In this document: piece by piece, positions 17,774 to 26,929 of the stretch
How the letters are laid out: every line of letters starts with the position of its first letter
How positions within the stretch are numbered: the stretch's first letter is position 1
Assembly (NCBI RefSeq): GCF_003951095.1
Contig: NZ_QXGL01000002.1
Span: 248,001 to 312,000, forward strand
Direction: 5' to 3'
DNA: 64,000 nucleotides
Source of the DNA: Bifidobacterium goeldii
Lineage (GTDB): Bacteria > Actinomycetota > Actinomycetes > Actinomycetales > Bifidobacteriaceae
Made by a program: the position numbers and the translations under genes
Notes under the pieces: generated by a model
Databases searched by the model: none
Seen by the model: only the letters and a program-made list of their open reading frames with translations
What the model was told of the DNA's origin: nothing

Positions 17774-19083
17774 TCGACTTCCAATCCCTTGGACTTGATG
17801 GCCTTCTTCAGAATCGCAGCATCATTGTCGAGCGCCTGCGCGAAGGTCTGCTCGCCATTGGAGACCTTGGTCAGCTCATCACGCATCGACGTGGACGCCG
17901 TGGCGAGTTCGGGGCCCATCTTGCCTTTGGAGATCACGTTCTTCGCGGCCGCAATGTACACATCATTGACCTTCTGGCCGCCGAAGTAGTCGGAGGCCTG
18001 ATTCAGCTCGTCAAGATCATAGCCAGCTTTGGCCGCTGGGAACAGGCCGCCTTCGGAAATCAGGATCTTCAGCGATTCGGGATCGCTGTTGAGCCAGGTG
18101 ATGAACTTTGCAGCTTCAGCTGGGTGCTTGCACAGCGTGGTGACCGCATCCACAGAACCACCGGTGTTCGCGTACGGGCCATCGCCGGAGTCGGACGGTG
18201 TGGGAGCGACCGCCCACTTACCGGACAGATCAGGCGCATTCTCTTGCAACAACACCGGGAACCACGAGGCGCGGATAATCGTGGCGATCTTGCCCGCGTT
18301 CACATCGGACCAGTACTCAGGCGTCCACATCTGCTCAGTCTTGAGCAAACCACCATCGAACAGCTCCTGCCAGCGCTCGGCTACCTTGGCAGTAGTCTTC
18401 TTGTCGTTGATGGTCACCTTCCATTTCTCACCATCACTGTCCAGATAGGAACCACCGGCCTGGTAGATGTCCTGCACAAACATCTCCTCCTCATTCGGGG
18501 AGAACTGCGCGATGTACACGTCCGGATTGGCTTCGTGGAGCTTCTTCGCCGCAGCAACGTATTCATCCCACGTCTTCGGTACCTCGATGCCATACTGTTC
18601 GAACAGATCCTTGCGGTACATCATGGCCACTGGTCCGGAATCCTGCGGCACTGCGTACTGATTGCCGCCATACGTCACCACGTTCCATGCCGAGTCGATG
18701 AAGTCGGACTTTGTATCCTTGACGTACTGGCTGATGTCCTGCACTTGCTGGTCGATGACGAGGTTAGGGAATTTGTACTGATCCATCTGAATGATGTCCG
18801 GTGCGGAACCGGCATCGATCTGAGTGCCGAAGTTGAGCTGGGCGTCTGAGGCGACGCGGGTGAACTTAACCTGGATGTTCGGGTTTTTCTGGTTCCATAG
18901 ATCCACAGCCTTTTCAATATTTGGCACCCAGCCACTGAACGTGAGCTCAACCTTGCCGCCGGAGTCGGACGTTGAAGACCCTCCTGTACTGGAGCCGGTG
19001 CCACAGGCCGATGTCATGACCAGTGCAGCAACCACTCCTGACGCAGCGAGAACACGGGTAATGCGATGTGCAGCGAACCTCAT
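17770..19083 (-). CDS. Sugar ABC transporter substrate-binding lipoprotein
   Basis: About 437 residues from the ATG at 19083, supported by AGGAAAGGA upstream; the longer frame to 19164 would start inside the operator. A type II signal ends at the lipobox TSAC near residue 27, followed by a Gly/Ser/Thr linker. The mature protein resembles the MalE/extracellular family 1 proteins (VDLWNQKNPNIQVKFTRVAS, DIIQMDQYKFPNLV). First gene of the operon and the likely determinant of specificity; arabino-oligosaccharides are inferred from the co-encoded GH51 and GH43. Confidence 0.92.
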   Translation of the reverse strand: MRFAAHRITRVLAASGVVAALVMTSACGTGSSTGGSSTSDSGGKVELTFSGWVPNIEKAVDLWNQKNPNIQVKFTRVASDAQLNFGTQIDAGSAPDIIQMDQYKFPNLVIDQQVQDISQYVKDTKSDFIDSAWNVVTYGGNQYAVPQDSGPVAMMYRKDLFEQYGIEVPKTWDEYVAAAKKLHEANPDVYIAQFSPNEEEMFVQDIYQAGGSYLDSDGEKWKVTINDKKTTAKVAERWQELFDGGLLKTEQMWTPEYWSDVNAGKIATIIRASWFPVLLQENAPDLSGKWAVAPTPSDSGDGPYANTGGSVDAVTTLCKHPAEAAKFITWLNSDPESLKILISEGGLFPAAKAGYDLDELNQASDYFGGQKVNDVYIAAAKNVISKGKMGPELATASTSMRDELTKVSNGEQTFAQALDNDAAILKKAIKSKGLEVE

Positions 19084-19155
19084 GACAATATCCTTTCCTA
19101 CCGCGGTTTTAGGAACATCTTCATTCCCGAAACCGAAAGTCTTTCTTGGTTCCAA

Positions 19156-19190
19156 CGAATTCATAACGTTATGAATTCGTATCGTTATGA
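19156..19190. promoter_or_regulatory. LacI-type operators upstream of the transporter operon
   Basis: TCATAACGTTATGA (19161-19174) is the core of a 24-bp perfect palindrome spanning 19156-19179, and TCGTATCGTTATGA (19177-19190) overlaps it. Both match the sites in front of GH43, which ties the two transcription units to the same repressor. Confidence 0.78.
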
Positions 19191-19300
19191 TATTAACCTC
19201 ATCGAGGATTAATTGTCAAATCATAAGGAAGCTTCGCACGTCGAACGACCAAGATCGCAAGCACCAGGCAGCTTCTTATCGCCAAGCCCCCATGATCCTA

Positions 19301-19521
19301 AATTTGGAATCGGAGGGCTCGCTATACGAAACGCGTGTGCCACGTATTGGGCTTTTTGCTGTTTTTGGCGATTGGTGGCACACCGCATCATGGTCGTCCA
19401 GCGTCGCAAATATCAGAAACGTTGAAATCAAGCCATTTCTCCGAAGGCACATCGAGCCTCATCGTCTGATTGTGTGCCACCAATCGCGCAAAACGGCAAA
19501 AACAGCGTTACGTGGCACACT
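19301..19521. repeat. 220-bp palindromic repeat, copy 2 (MITE-like)
   Basis: Nearly identical to 9660-9880 and in the same orientation, with the same long inverted arms bounded by GTGCCACG and CGTGGCAC. Differences are concentrated in the unpaired centre. The two copies bracket the whole sugar cassette. The flanking 19191-19300 and 19522-19643 show no gene. Confidence 0.85.
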
Positions 19522-19643
19522 TCCCAGTACATCACCTCAACGCAGAAGTAGGTCAACAGTTATTTCACGAATACTTCAGCGATACAAGGCCCACTTCATT
19601 CGTCCCGCATCATTGCGGCACATGCAACCTATTACACAACCAA

Positions 19644-19691
19644 TATGGTGAAGCCGACGATTCTGAACCCAGAATCGTCGGCTTCACCATA
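19644..19691 (-). terminator. Hairpin after the GtrA gene
   Basis: Perfect 21-bp arms (starting TATGGTGAAGCCGACG at 19644 and ending at 19691) with a six-base loop, 25 bp after the GtrA stop. There is only a weak T-rich end, so it may also act as a transcript stabiliser or a boundary against the cassette. Confidence 0.65.
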
Positions 19692-19715
19692 CAAAAGCAA
19701 GAAACTGCAGCTCGC

Positions 19716-20273
19716 TTACTTCGGCCAGCCCTTAGGAGTGTGCGCGAGGGACCACAGGCCGAGGCGGTGCGAGAAGCTACGCTCCCACTTAGCCTCCAGC
19801 TGTTCGGGGGTCAGGCGATTTTCTGCCGACTTGAGGCGATTCATCGCATTCGTATGCGTATCATCAAGCAGCCATTTACGGATCACGAAGTTCCACACCA
19901 TCACCACAGCGGTAGCAAACAGCTTGCCGATGTTCGTCCACAGAATGTACTGCGCGTGCATCGAATACATGGAATCGTGCGGCATCCACGAGGTACTGAT
20001 CCACACGATCACCTCGTTCATCACCCAGCCGATCAGCGACGACACGAAGAAGATCGCAATCTCCATCCAACGAGCCATGTCCGGACGGTGCTTGAACACG
20101 AACTTCATGCTCGCCAAGTAGTTAAAAATCAGCGATACAAAGAATGAGATAGACGTGGCGAGCACGTTGTGCATGTGGAACATCAGCAGGATGTTCATCA
20201 GTCCATAGTCGATGATGAAGGCGATGACACCGACGATGCCGAATTTCATAAGCTGCGCGATCAGTTTTTTCAC
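19716..20273 (-). CDS. GtrA-family membrane protein
   Basis: 185 residues, four predicted membrane helices, with the family opening FGIVGVIAFIIDYGLMNILL and SFFVSLIFNYLASMKFVFK. GtrA proteins are proposed flippases of lipid-linked sugars in cell-envelope glycosylation. The start is a GTG at 20273 without a clear ribosome binding site. The C-terminal 40 residues are soluble and basic. It stands alone on its strand, with no glycosyltransferase beside it. Confidence 0.87.
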   Translation of the reverse strand: MKKLIAQLMKFGIVGVIAFIIDYGLMNILLMFHMHNVLATSISFFVSLIFNYLASMKFVFKHRPDMARWMEIAIFFVSSLIGWVMNEVIVWISTSWMPHDSMYSMHAQYILWTNIGKLFATAVVMVWNFVIRKWLLDDTHTNAMNRLKSAENRLTPEQLEAKWERSFSHRLGLWSLAHTPKGWPK

Positions 20274-20442
20274 AGTGGGTATTCAACACTACCAGCCCGA
20301 CCAAGTGGCGGTTTTCCACCGCATTCGACCGCAATCTTCGCAATTGGCGAGCTGTGAGCGTGCACGATAACTACACTTAACTGGTGGGCGATTATTGAAT
20401 ATCACACGATAATCGCAGGTTTATTGGCATAAAGGAGAAATC

Positions 20443-20790
20443 ATGCCCGTTATCCACACTCATGTTTCTGTTAAGACCACGCCCGAACAGCGCGAAGCGC
20501 TCAAGGCCGCGTATGGCAAGGCGATCACCGCGGTTCCCGGAAAGTCTGAAGGCTGGCTGATGTGCCCGTTTGAAGACAATATGCCGATTTACTTCGCTGG
20601 TTCTGACGACCAGCCGGCTGCCTACGTTGAAGTGAACGTATTCGGCCGCTCTGTGCCCGGTTCTGCTTGGGAGAAGTTGACCAAGGCGATTATGACCGCG
20701 CTCAACAGCGAGCTCGGCATTCCAGAAGACCGCACGTACATTCGCTACACAGCTACGACGGATTGGGGCTGGAATGGTGGCAACTTCTAG
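20443..20790 (+). CDS. MIF-like tautomerase
   Basis: 115 residues, the normal size of the macrophage migration inhibitory factor family. Pro2 (MPVIHTHVSV) would be the catalytic base after Met removal. YVEVNVFG and the C-terminal RTYIRYTATTDWGWNGGNF match the fold and the end of MIF proteins. AAAGGAG lies six bases upstream. Bacterial MIF proteins have keto-enol tautomerase activity on phenylpyruvate-like compounds; the physiological role is unknown. The stop codon lies in a hairpin. Confidence 0.85.
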   Translation: MPVIHTHVSVKTTPEQREALKAAYGKAITAVPGKSEGWLMCPFEDNMPIYFAGSDDQPAAYVEVNVFGRSVPGSAWEKLTKAIMTALNSELGIPEDRTYIRYTATTDWGWNGGNF

Positions 20791-20847
20791 TTGCCACCCT
20801 GAGCCGTGAAGCGGGAAGTCCAGTGGACTTCCCGCTTCACGGCTCAG
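20777..20847 (+). terminator. Two consecutive hairpins after the tautomerase gene
   Basis: GGTGGCAACT and AGTTGCCACC (20777-20799) enclose the stop codon. Directly after it, 20799-20822 and 20824-20847 are perfect 24-bp arms. Both could end transcription of the convergent tautomerase and fhs genes. The right arm CTTCACGGCTCAG is also part of a dispersed repeat that continues to 20875 and recurs inside dnaX. Confidence 0.7.
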
Positions 20848-20875
20848 CCCCTCAGCTGAGGGGGCCAAGGCTCCG
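20835..20875. repeat. Intergenic copy of the dnaX repeat element
   Basis: CTTCACGGCTCAGCCCCTCA then GCTGAGGGGGCCAAGGCTCC. Its closest relative is 58918-58958 within dnaX. It overlaps the right arm of the 24-bp hairpin after the tautomerase gene. Confidence 0.75.
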
Positions 20876-20908
20876 CACCCTCGTGAGGACGCCGCTATCT
20901 GAATCAAA

Positions 20909-22426
20909 TCAGACGATCTTCGGCATCGGGGTGGTGAGTGACGTCGTCAGGTTCACGTGCACGAGGCCAGCGCCGGCGTGCACTTCAACCTTCTTCAAAG
21001 TCACCGTGCGCTCACCCTCCGGAGCACGATCATTATCAGTCATCGTCGCCGGAGACTTAACCGCCACGAGCGCGAGATCAGCCAGCGACATGCCCGCAGA
21101 TTCGCACAGTGCCACGGCAGCGTCACGGGAAGCAACGAAGCCATCCTTGAGCAGCACGCGGTCGGCCGGCACACCATACGCGTGCTCAGCAACCCACTTC
21201 ACGTTCTCGATCACGGACATACCCTTGTGGCTGTGCGGGCGAGCCGGCATCGAACCGTTGGTCAGCACGTCCACGAACGCATCCAGCTGCGAGGCCAAGC
21301 CTTCGCCGCCATCGCGGTACAGGTTGCCAATAATCGGATCGCGGAACTCCAGCTTCGCAGCAGTTTCGCGCAGTGCCGGAATCTGATCATCCTCGCCTTC
21401 CCACAGGTTCACCAGCGGGAACGTTGGAATATCAAGCTTTTCGAGACGCTCCACGTGGAACGGGTAACGCCATGCCAGCTCCGGGTCATCACGCCACGTC
21501 GAAGCACGAGTCACCACCACGGCGGCAGACGGCCACTGTGCACCGAACTCACGGCACGCAATGTCGAGCCACTTCTGTGCGCCAGCATCGGTACCATAGC
21601 CAGCTTCAACAATCACCACATCATGCAGTGCGCACGCCATTTCCACGGAAATCAGCGTCGGAATACCGATCGACACGTTGGCGAACGGGCCACCGTGCAC
21701 ATACACTGGCGAACCGTTCACGGTCTCAGTGAGCGCCGGCTTGACCGCGTCGGCCAGCATGTTGGTGATGCGCCACAGGTCAATGAACTCGCCGAAAGTG
21801 ACGGCCTTGCCGTCCTTCGTACCGGCGATCATCTTCGAGACGCGCTCGCCAATCTCGTCCATCGAGCGGGACAGCACGACGATCTGCATCAGCTCAGAGG
21901 TCGGGGTAAGCACAACCTTCTCAGCTACGTTGTTCTTACCGGCGTCCACGGTGATGGAGCGCAGGGAGCGCGACGGCACTTCAGAGACGCGCGGCACGAG
22001 CACGGTATCGAGCTTGCCTTCGTCGATAGCCTTCTCCGCGAAGGAAACGAGCAGGTTCTGCGCGGCTGCGATTGCCGCCATTTCGCCGCACAGACCCCAG
22101 TCGATGAGCTCCGGGTGGGTCAGCGAAGCCTTGCCGCCGCCGGAGGCACCGCCCTTAGAGCCAGCTGCGGTGATACCCATGCTCGGCTGGCGCAGCACAG
22201 CGGTTGCGTCAATACCGCGAGCGCGCAGTGCGTCGATCAGCGCGATAGTCGTGGTGGTCTTACCTTCGCCACGGGATGCTTTCAGCGGGGTATCAGCGGT
22301 AACGAGCACGACCTTGCCGTGCTTGCGCGGCGCATCCGGGTTGGACTTGAGATAGTCCATGTAGCCGTACGCGTCGATCTTCTTAACCAAACCGTACTGG
22401 CTGGTGAAATCCTCGATGGTGGTCAT
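20909..22426 (-). CDS. fhs: Formate-tetrahydrofolate ligase
   Basis: 505 residues. Makes 10-formyltetrahydrofolate from formate, ATP and THF in the cytoplasm, feeding purine synthesis. The ATP site PLKASRGEGKTTTTIAL lies near residues 45-62; RQPSMGITAAGSKGGASGGG and IVEAGYGTDAGAQKWLDI are family signatures. The protein is shorter than the 555-residue enzymes of clostridia, as is usual for the short actinobacterial form. AAAGGGCCC precedes the ATG. It is monocistronic by position. Bifidobacteria produce formate through pyruvate formate-lyase, which fits the substrate. Confidence 0.93.
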   Translation of the reverse strand: MTTIEDFTSQYGLVKKIDAYGYMDYLKSNPDAPRKHGKVVLVTADTPLKASRGEGKTTTTIALIDALRARGIDATAVLRQPSMGITAAGSKGGASGGGKASLTHPELIDWGLCGEMAAIAAAQNLLVSFAEKAIDEGKLDTVLVPRVSEVPSRSLRSITVDAGKNNVAEKVVLTPTSELMQIVVLSRSMDEIGERVSKMIAGTKDGKAVTFGEFIDLWRITNMLADAVKPALTETVNGSPVYVHGGPFANVSIGIPTLISVEMACALHDVVIVEAGYGTDAGAQKWLDIACREFGAQWPSAAVVVTRASTWRDDPELAWRYPFHVERLEKLDIPTFPLVNLWEGEDDQIPALRETAAKLEFRDPIIGNLYRDGGEGLASQLDAFVDVLTNGSMPARPHSHKGMSVIENVKWVAEHAYGVPADRVLLKDGFVASRDAAVALCESAGMSLADLALVAVKSPATMTDNDRAPEGERTVTLKKVEVHAGAGLVHVNLTTSLTTPMPKIV

Positions 22427-22511
22427 ATGGGCCCTTTCTTCTTTTTAGATCCGCGATTCTGCGCCTGCTATCTAGCGCGAATTATGTGCGAATACAAACT
22501 TACAAAAGCCA

Positions 22512-22545
22512 GGCGCCGGCATCAGTTGTAGCTGATGCCGGCGCC
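22512..22545 (-). terminator. Terminator after pepD
   Basis: GGCGCCGGCATCAG and CTGATGCCGGCGCC form a 14-bp stem with a six-base loop; on the minus strand it is followed by TGGCTTTTGT. It begins 10 bp beyond the pepD stop. Confidence 0.8.
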
Positions 22546-22554
22546 CAGATACCG

Positions 22555-24168
22555 TCAGTGATCAGAACGGTCGAAGCCATTCTTCATTTTCATGCTGACC
22601 GTGTACAGCACCGTGTCGAGCAGCTTGTCGGTTTCTTCCTTGAGCTGATCGGCCATAGTCTGGTTGGCGGCGGTGAGAATCTCACGCACTTCAGCGTTGC
22701 GCACTGCGTCAACGATGTCATCCGGTTCCATCGGATCGACATCGCCTTGTGCGTTGTCGGCTTCCAGCTCAGCGTCTGCCAGTGCGGCTTCAGCTTCTTC
22801 TTCACCGCCCAGGCGAGCGACCTGCTCGTCGGTGGCGATGATCAGACGCTGACCCATTGCGCCGGTTGCCAGCTGGTAGCGCTCGATAGCGTTGGAGGTC
22901 TCGCCGAATGCGGAGTCGCACAGGGCGGCGATAACGCGATTCTCCCAGTAGAAGTTCTCGGTGGTGACGCGCGTGGTGGTGTCTTCGAGGTACTTCGGCG
23001 TTTCGTTCACGTTCGGGAAGAACGGTACGAGCGTGTTGAATGGGTTGGAACCGTATGCGATCCACTGGATTGCGCGGTTGGCTTGCGCGCGGTACGGGCG
23101 GATCTGCATGACGGCCAGCTGGCTTTGACGGTTGATGCCGATCGGACGGTACATGCGGCGCGTGTGCTCATCGCCCAGGTGACCGTACGGGTCGTATGGG
23201 GTGCCCTGGAAGTGGGAGCTGAGCACGTACTTGATGTCTTCGATCGTGATCTTGCGCTCAGGCTGGCGCGCCCACGGAATGTCGTTGGATTCCGGCTTGT
23301 GGTCGGCGTCTGGACCGTCCCACACTTCGTCATAAGGGTTGAGGAAGCGCTGCATAATCCAAGCACGAGGCGTGTTGTACACGTGGTCGGCGTCGGAGTG
23401 GGAGCCGAACGCGTCGCGCGGGTTGAATGGCGTGGTGGATTCGACCGACAGGTCGAGATGATTGCGTTCGATGAATTCGAGCAGATCTTCGGAGCACATG
23501 TGGTTTTCCTGCTCGCCGAACGCATCATCGAGATCGAATTCGTCAATGCCAAGCTGGTTCGGCATGGTCACGTATGCTTCGTCCGGCACGCGCTTAGCGA
23601 TCCAGTGGTGACCACCAACGGTTTCCATCCACCAAATCTCATTCGAGTCGGAGAACGCGGTACCGTTCATCTCATAGGTGCCGTACTCTTCGAGCAGAGC
23701 GCCGAGGCGCAGCACACCTTCGCGCGCGGTCTTGATGTATGGCAGGACGAGCGTGACAAAGTCTTCCTCGCCGATACCACCAGGCACTGCTGGCTCATAG
23801 TCAGCGTCGCCTTCCTTGCCACGAGCCGGCTTGTACTCCACCATCGGGTCGGCGCCAAGCACGCGCTCGTTTGTCGTCAGCGTTTCGGTAGCGCTCATAG
23901 CCACGTTGGCCTCGTTAACGCCTGCTTCGCCCCAAATACCATTCTTGAGGTCTGCGTTCGGCACTGCCGAATACTGCAGTGGATTATCAGGCAGTTCGAT
24001 GGTCAGGTGGGAGATTACCGACGTGTACGTGCGCGGCTGCTCTTCGGGCTTGACAACAATAAAGCGCTTGGGAGTGAATTCACCGTTGCCGGAATCCTCG
24101 TTACGCGCGATGATGGTCGATCCGTCATAGCTGGCATCTTTGCCGACCAGAATTGTGGTGCATGCCAT
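22555..24168 (-). CDS. pepD: Peptidase family C69 dipeptidase (PepD)
   Basis: 537 residues from the ATG at 24168 ([13 protein letters not shown]), which has GAAAGGA about ten bases upstream; a longer frame reaches 24276 but would cover that site. Cys3 is the likely N-terminal nucleophile. The [12 protein letters not shown] motif and EVGGHHW-like [15 protein letters not shown] segment are typical of the C69 Ntn-hydrolases. It cleaves dipeptides in the cytoplasm. Lactic acid bacteria and bifidobacteria carry several of these. It follows a PEBP gene by 56 bp, so the two may be co-transcribed. Confidence 0.9.
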   Translation of the reverse strand: MACTTILVGKDASYDGSTIIARNEDSGNGEFTPKRFIVVKPEEQPRTYTSVISHLTIELPDNPLQYSAVPNADLKNGIWGEAGVNEANVAMSATETLTTNERVLGADPMVEYKPARGKEGDADYEPAVPGGIGEEDFVTLVLPYIKTAREGVLRLGALLEEYGTYEMNGTAFSDSNEIWWMETVGGHHWIAKRVPDEAYVTMPNQLGIDEFDLDDAFGEQENHMCSEDLLEFIERNHLDLSVESTTPFNPRDAFGSHSDADHVYNTPRAWIMQRFLNPYDEVWDGPDADHKPESNDIPWARQPERKITIEDIKYVLSSHFQGTPYDPYGHLGDEHTRRMYRPIGINRQSQLAVMQIRPYRAQANRAIQWIAYGSNPFNTLVPFFPNVNETPKYLEDTTTRVTTENFYWENRVIAALCDSAFGETSNAIERYQLATGAMGQRLIIATDEQVARLGGEEEAEAALADAELEADNAQGDVDPMEPDDIVDAVRNAEVREILTAANQTMADQLKEETDKLLDTVLYTVSMKMKNGFDRSDH

Positions 24169-24224
24169 ATGTGTGTTGCTTCCTTTCTGTGTAATAACAC
24201 CGTGTAATAACGCCGTGTTTTCGA

Positions 24225-24779
24225 TCACGCTTTGCCGGTTACGAAGATACCACCCTGGTCGGGAGTCTCCCCGCAATTGCGTAGCGCGCGCAAGAGTTCG
24301 TTGAGCCAGAATCCTTGGTTAAGGCCGGGCAGCGGCTTTGCGGTACCCCATACGTGCAAGTAGTATTCGTGATCTTTGTCCGGCGGCTGCGGGCCGTTAT
24401 AGCGCATGATGACCGCTGGATCGTTTTCGCGACCGACGAACTTGCTCGCCGAAGAGTTACGACCCTGTACCGCTTCGGGGATCATCGCCGGCAGTTGGCG
24501 GGAGAAGTCTGGTGGGATGGCGAGCGCGTGAGAGTCGTTGAAGTCGTACATCAGCGCGTCCACGGGCAGGTTGGCAACGGACCAGTGGATCCATTCGAAT
24601 CCGCATACGGGAATGGAATCGGGATCGACGAGCTCCCAGTGCAGATAGCGCACTTCGGGGTTGAGCTCATCGATATAGAAGGGGAAGGAGACGACGGGCA
24701 CGCCGCCGTTACGATATTCCGGCGCGGCGGCTTTCGCGAAGTCGTCGGGCACGATGGTGAAATCGGCGGAAATTTTCAT
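24225..24779 (-). CDS. YbhB/YbcL-type PEBP (Raf kinase inhibitor-like) protein
   Basis: 184 residues of the phosphatidylethanolamine-binding protein fold. Family elements are [17 protein letters not shown], the [11 protein letters not shown] segment and [20 protein letters not shown], which builds the anion-binding pocket. No signal peptide, so cytoplasmic. Bacterial members have no agreed function. The ATG at 24779 has only a weak ribosome binding site. It precedes pepD on the same strand. Confidence 0.87.
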   Translation of the reverse strand: MKISADFTIVPDDFAKAAAPEYRNGGVPVVSFPFYIDELNPEVRYLHWELVDPDSIPVCGFEWIHWSVANLPVDALMYDFNDSHALAIPPDFSRQLPAMIPEAVQGRNSSASKFVGRENDPAVIMRYNGPQPPDKDHEYYLHVWGTAKPLPGLNQGFWLNELLRALRNCGETPDQGGIFVTGKA

Positions 24780-24869
24780 GTGCCCAAGTGTATCCGTCTT
24801 GCGTTACTGACTGAACCGAATGTACAACATACGGTAATTCACGAATCGGTGTCATACGGCATAAACGCA

Positions 24870-24925
24870 AAAACGCCATGTTCGCGGGGCTTCAGCAATG
24901 CGAAGTAGCGCAAACATGGCGTTTT
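24870..24925 (-). terminator. Terminator after ptsI
   Basis: AAAACGCCATGTT and AACATGGCGTTTT pair across a 30-base loop. Read on the minus strand the stem runs into TTTTTGCG. A second hairpin (GGCCGATCGCGG with CCGCGACCGGCC, near 24985-25016) lies closer to the ptsI stop but lacks a T-tract. Confidence 0.65.
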
Positions 24926-25039
24926 GTTTAGGCAGTGGAAGTCAACAAGGTGATCGTATAGGCGGGAACTCCTTGGAACAATGCGGCCGATCGCGGAATA
25001 TGCCGCGACCGGCCGCTCTAGTACATCAGCTCAGCGAAC

Positions 25040-26689
25040 TCACTTAGCCGGCTTGTAGAAGTCGCCGTTGAGAGCCTTAGCGGCCTTCTCCTGCGCTTCT
25101 TCGAAGGTGACACTGGCGAGCTCAGCACGCACGTCGTCGAGAGCCACCGGGGTCATGGACAGCGAGTTGACACCGAGGCCAACGAGCACGACAGCCAGAT
25201 CCGGATCAGCTGCAGCCTCGCCGCACACGCCCACCGGCATGCCGTACTTGTTGCCGGCGTCGGCGATGAGCTTGATCATGCGCAGCACTGCCGGGTGCCA
25301 TGCGGTCTGGTAGTTGGCGACGGAGCCGAGCGTACGATCGGCGGCCATCGTGTACTGAGTCAAATCGTTGGTACCAATGGAAACGAAGTCAGCAACCTGC
25401 GCGACCTTGTCGGCCATCAGAGCAATGGACGGCACCTCGGCCATCACGCCGACCTTCTTGAGGCCGAAGCTCTTGCCGAGCTTGACGAAGTAGTCAGCCT
25501 CGTACTCGTCGGCGACCATCGGGGCCATAACCCACAGGTCAGCGTCAGTCTGAGCGTCGGCGGCGGCGAGAGCCTTGAGCTGGCCTTCGAGCACGTTCAT
25601 GTGCTCGCGCAGGGTGCGCAGACCACGCAGACCGAGGGCCGGGTTCGGCTCATCTTCCGGGGTCAGGAACGGCAGCGGCTTGTCAGCGCCGGCGTCGAGC
25701 ATACGAATGACGACCTTCTTGCCCGGGAAGCGGGAGAGCAGCTCGGCATACGCCTTGGTCTGGTCCTCAACGCTCGGCGGCTCGGAGTTGCCGATGAACA
25801 GGAACTCGGAGCGGAACAGGCCCACGCCTTCAGCGCCGTACTCGAGCGCCGGATCGGCGTCCTTCGGCTTGCCGACGTTGGCCAGCAGCGGCACGTGGTG
25901 GCCGTCCTTGGTAGCGCCCGGCTTGCCACGCAGTTCCTTGGCAGCAGCGGCCTTAGCCTTGGCGTGCTCAGCCTCTTCGATCTGAGCGTCGGTCGGATCG
26001 GTAGTGATGGTGCCTTCAGCAGCGTTGACGATTACCTGCTCGCCGTTCTTGAGATCCTCAGCTTCAGCAGCGGAAACCACGGCGACGATGCCACGAGCGC
26101 GAGCCAGAATAGCGGTGTGAGAGGTCGGGCCACCCTGCGAGGTGACAATAGCCAGAGTCTTCTCCATGTCAAGAGCAGCAGTGTCCGCAGGAGACAGATC
26201 CTCAGCGACGAGCACGAACGGCGTCTCAGAGACCGGCACACCCGGAGCCGGCAGGCCCATCAGGTCGGCGATCACGCGCTGGCCAACATCGTGCAGATCG
26301 GCTGCACGCTCAGCCTGGTAGCCACCAATAGCTTTGAACATGGCTTCAACTGCACCGAAGCCTTCGAGCACAGCGCGCTCAGCGGTCTTGCCCTGCTCAA
26401 TGAACGTGTTGATGCCCTGAGCCAGCGACGGGTCAGAAGCGAACATAGCGATAGCCTGCAGAATCGGAGCGGCCTGCTTGGCACCCTCATCACCGTTGGC
26501 AGCTTCTTCAGCACGACGGTTCAGATCAGCGTTGATACGTGCCAGAGACTGGGAAACGCGCTCGATCTCGGATTCGGCAGATACACCTTCCGGACGCGGA
26601 GAGTCTGAAGGCTCCGGAAGCGGAGCGGCCATACGAATAACCGGACCGACCGCGACACCACGACCGATGCCAACACCCTTGATAACCAT
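25040..26689 (-). CDS. ptsI: Phosphoenolpyruvate-protein phosphotransferase, PTS enzyme I
   Basis: 549 residues from the ATG at 26689 (MVIKGVGIGRGVAVGP); AAAGGAG lies five bases upstream and the longer frame to 26851 is unsupported. Autophosphorylates from PEP on the His in GGPTSHTAILARARG and passes the phosphate to HPr. The C-terminal PEP-binding barrel shows LFRSEFLFIG, GLRGLRTLREH and SIGTNDLTQYTMAADR. It is divergent from ptsH, with about 240 bp between the two starts. Confidence 0.95.
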   Translation of the reverse strand: MVIKGVGIGRGVAVGPVIRMAAPLPEPSDSPRPEGVSAESEIERVSQSLARINADLNRRAEEAANGDEGAKQAAPILQAIAMFASDPSLAQGINTFIEQGKTAERAVLEGFGAVEAMFKAIGGYQAERAADLHDVGQRVIADLMGLPAPGVPVSETPFVLVAEDLSPADTAALDMEKTLAIVTSQGGPTSHTAILARARGIVAVVSAAEAEDLKNGEQVIVNAAEGTITTDPTDAQIEEAEHAKAKAAAAKELRGKPGATKDGHHVPLLANVGKPKDADPALEYGAEGVGLFRSEFLFIGNSEPPSVEDQTKAYAELLSRFPGKKVVIRMLDAGADKPLPFLTPEDEPNPALGLRGLRTLREHMNVLEGQLKALAAADAQTDADLWVMAPMVADEYEADYFVKLGKSFGLKKVGVMAEVPSIALMADKVAQVADFVSIGTNDLTQYTMAADRTLGSVANYQTAWHPAVLRMIKLIADAGNKYGMPVGVCGEAAADPDLAVVLVGLGVNSLSMTPVALDDVRAELASVTFEEAQEKAAKALNGDFYKPAK

Positions 26690-26804
26690 ATGTTCTCCTT
26701 TAACATTCCGACCGCTCAGCGAATGGTCCATACTGCCCACCCGCGGACGTCCGTTCGGGCGATCTACCAACTTCATCGCCGGTAAATCTTTTTCCATCGT
26801 CGTC

Positions 26805-26810
26805 AGTATA
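26805..26810 (-). promoter_or_regulatory. Candidate -10 element of ptsI
   Basis: TATACT preceded by TG (extended -10) on the minus strand, about 115 bp upstream of the ptsI start. No clear -35. Found by inspection. Confidence 0.4.
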
Positions 26811-26868
26811 CACCCGTAAAGCCGCGACACGGCGACAGTAAACGTTTTCACAAAATGGTAAATAATGG

Positions 26869-26874
26869 TATACT
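26869..26874 (+). promoter_or_regulatory. Candidate -10 element of ptsH
   Basis: TGGTATACT gives an extended -10 about 55 bp before the ptsH start, divergent from the ptsI candidate with 60 bp between them. Confidence 0.45.
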
Positions 26875-26929
26875 CTCATCCAGCAGCCACACCTGGCCGC
26901 ACATGTCAATCGACGCAAAGGAGTGTCCC

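Noticed and set aside
19084-19164. Longer N terminus of the sugar-binding lipoprotein
   Set aside because: Its start codon lies in the LacI operator and a good ribosome binding site fits the internal ATG that begins a lipoprotein signal.
22486-24207. 573-codon plus-strand frame
   Set aside because: Antisense of pepD; the pepD strand has the C69 motifs.
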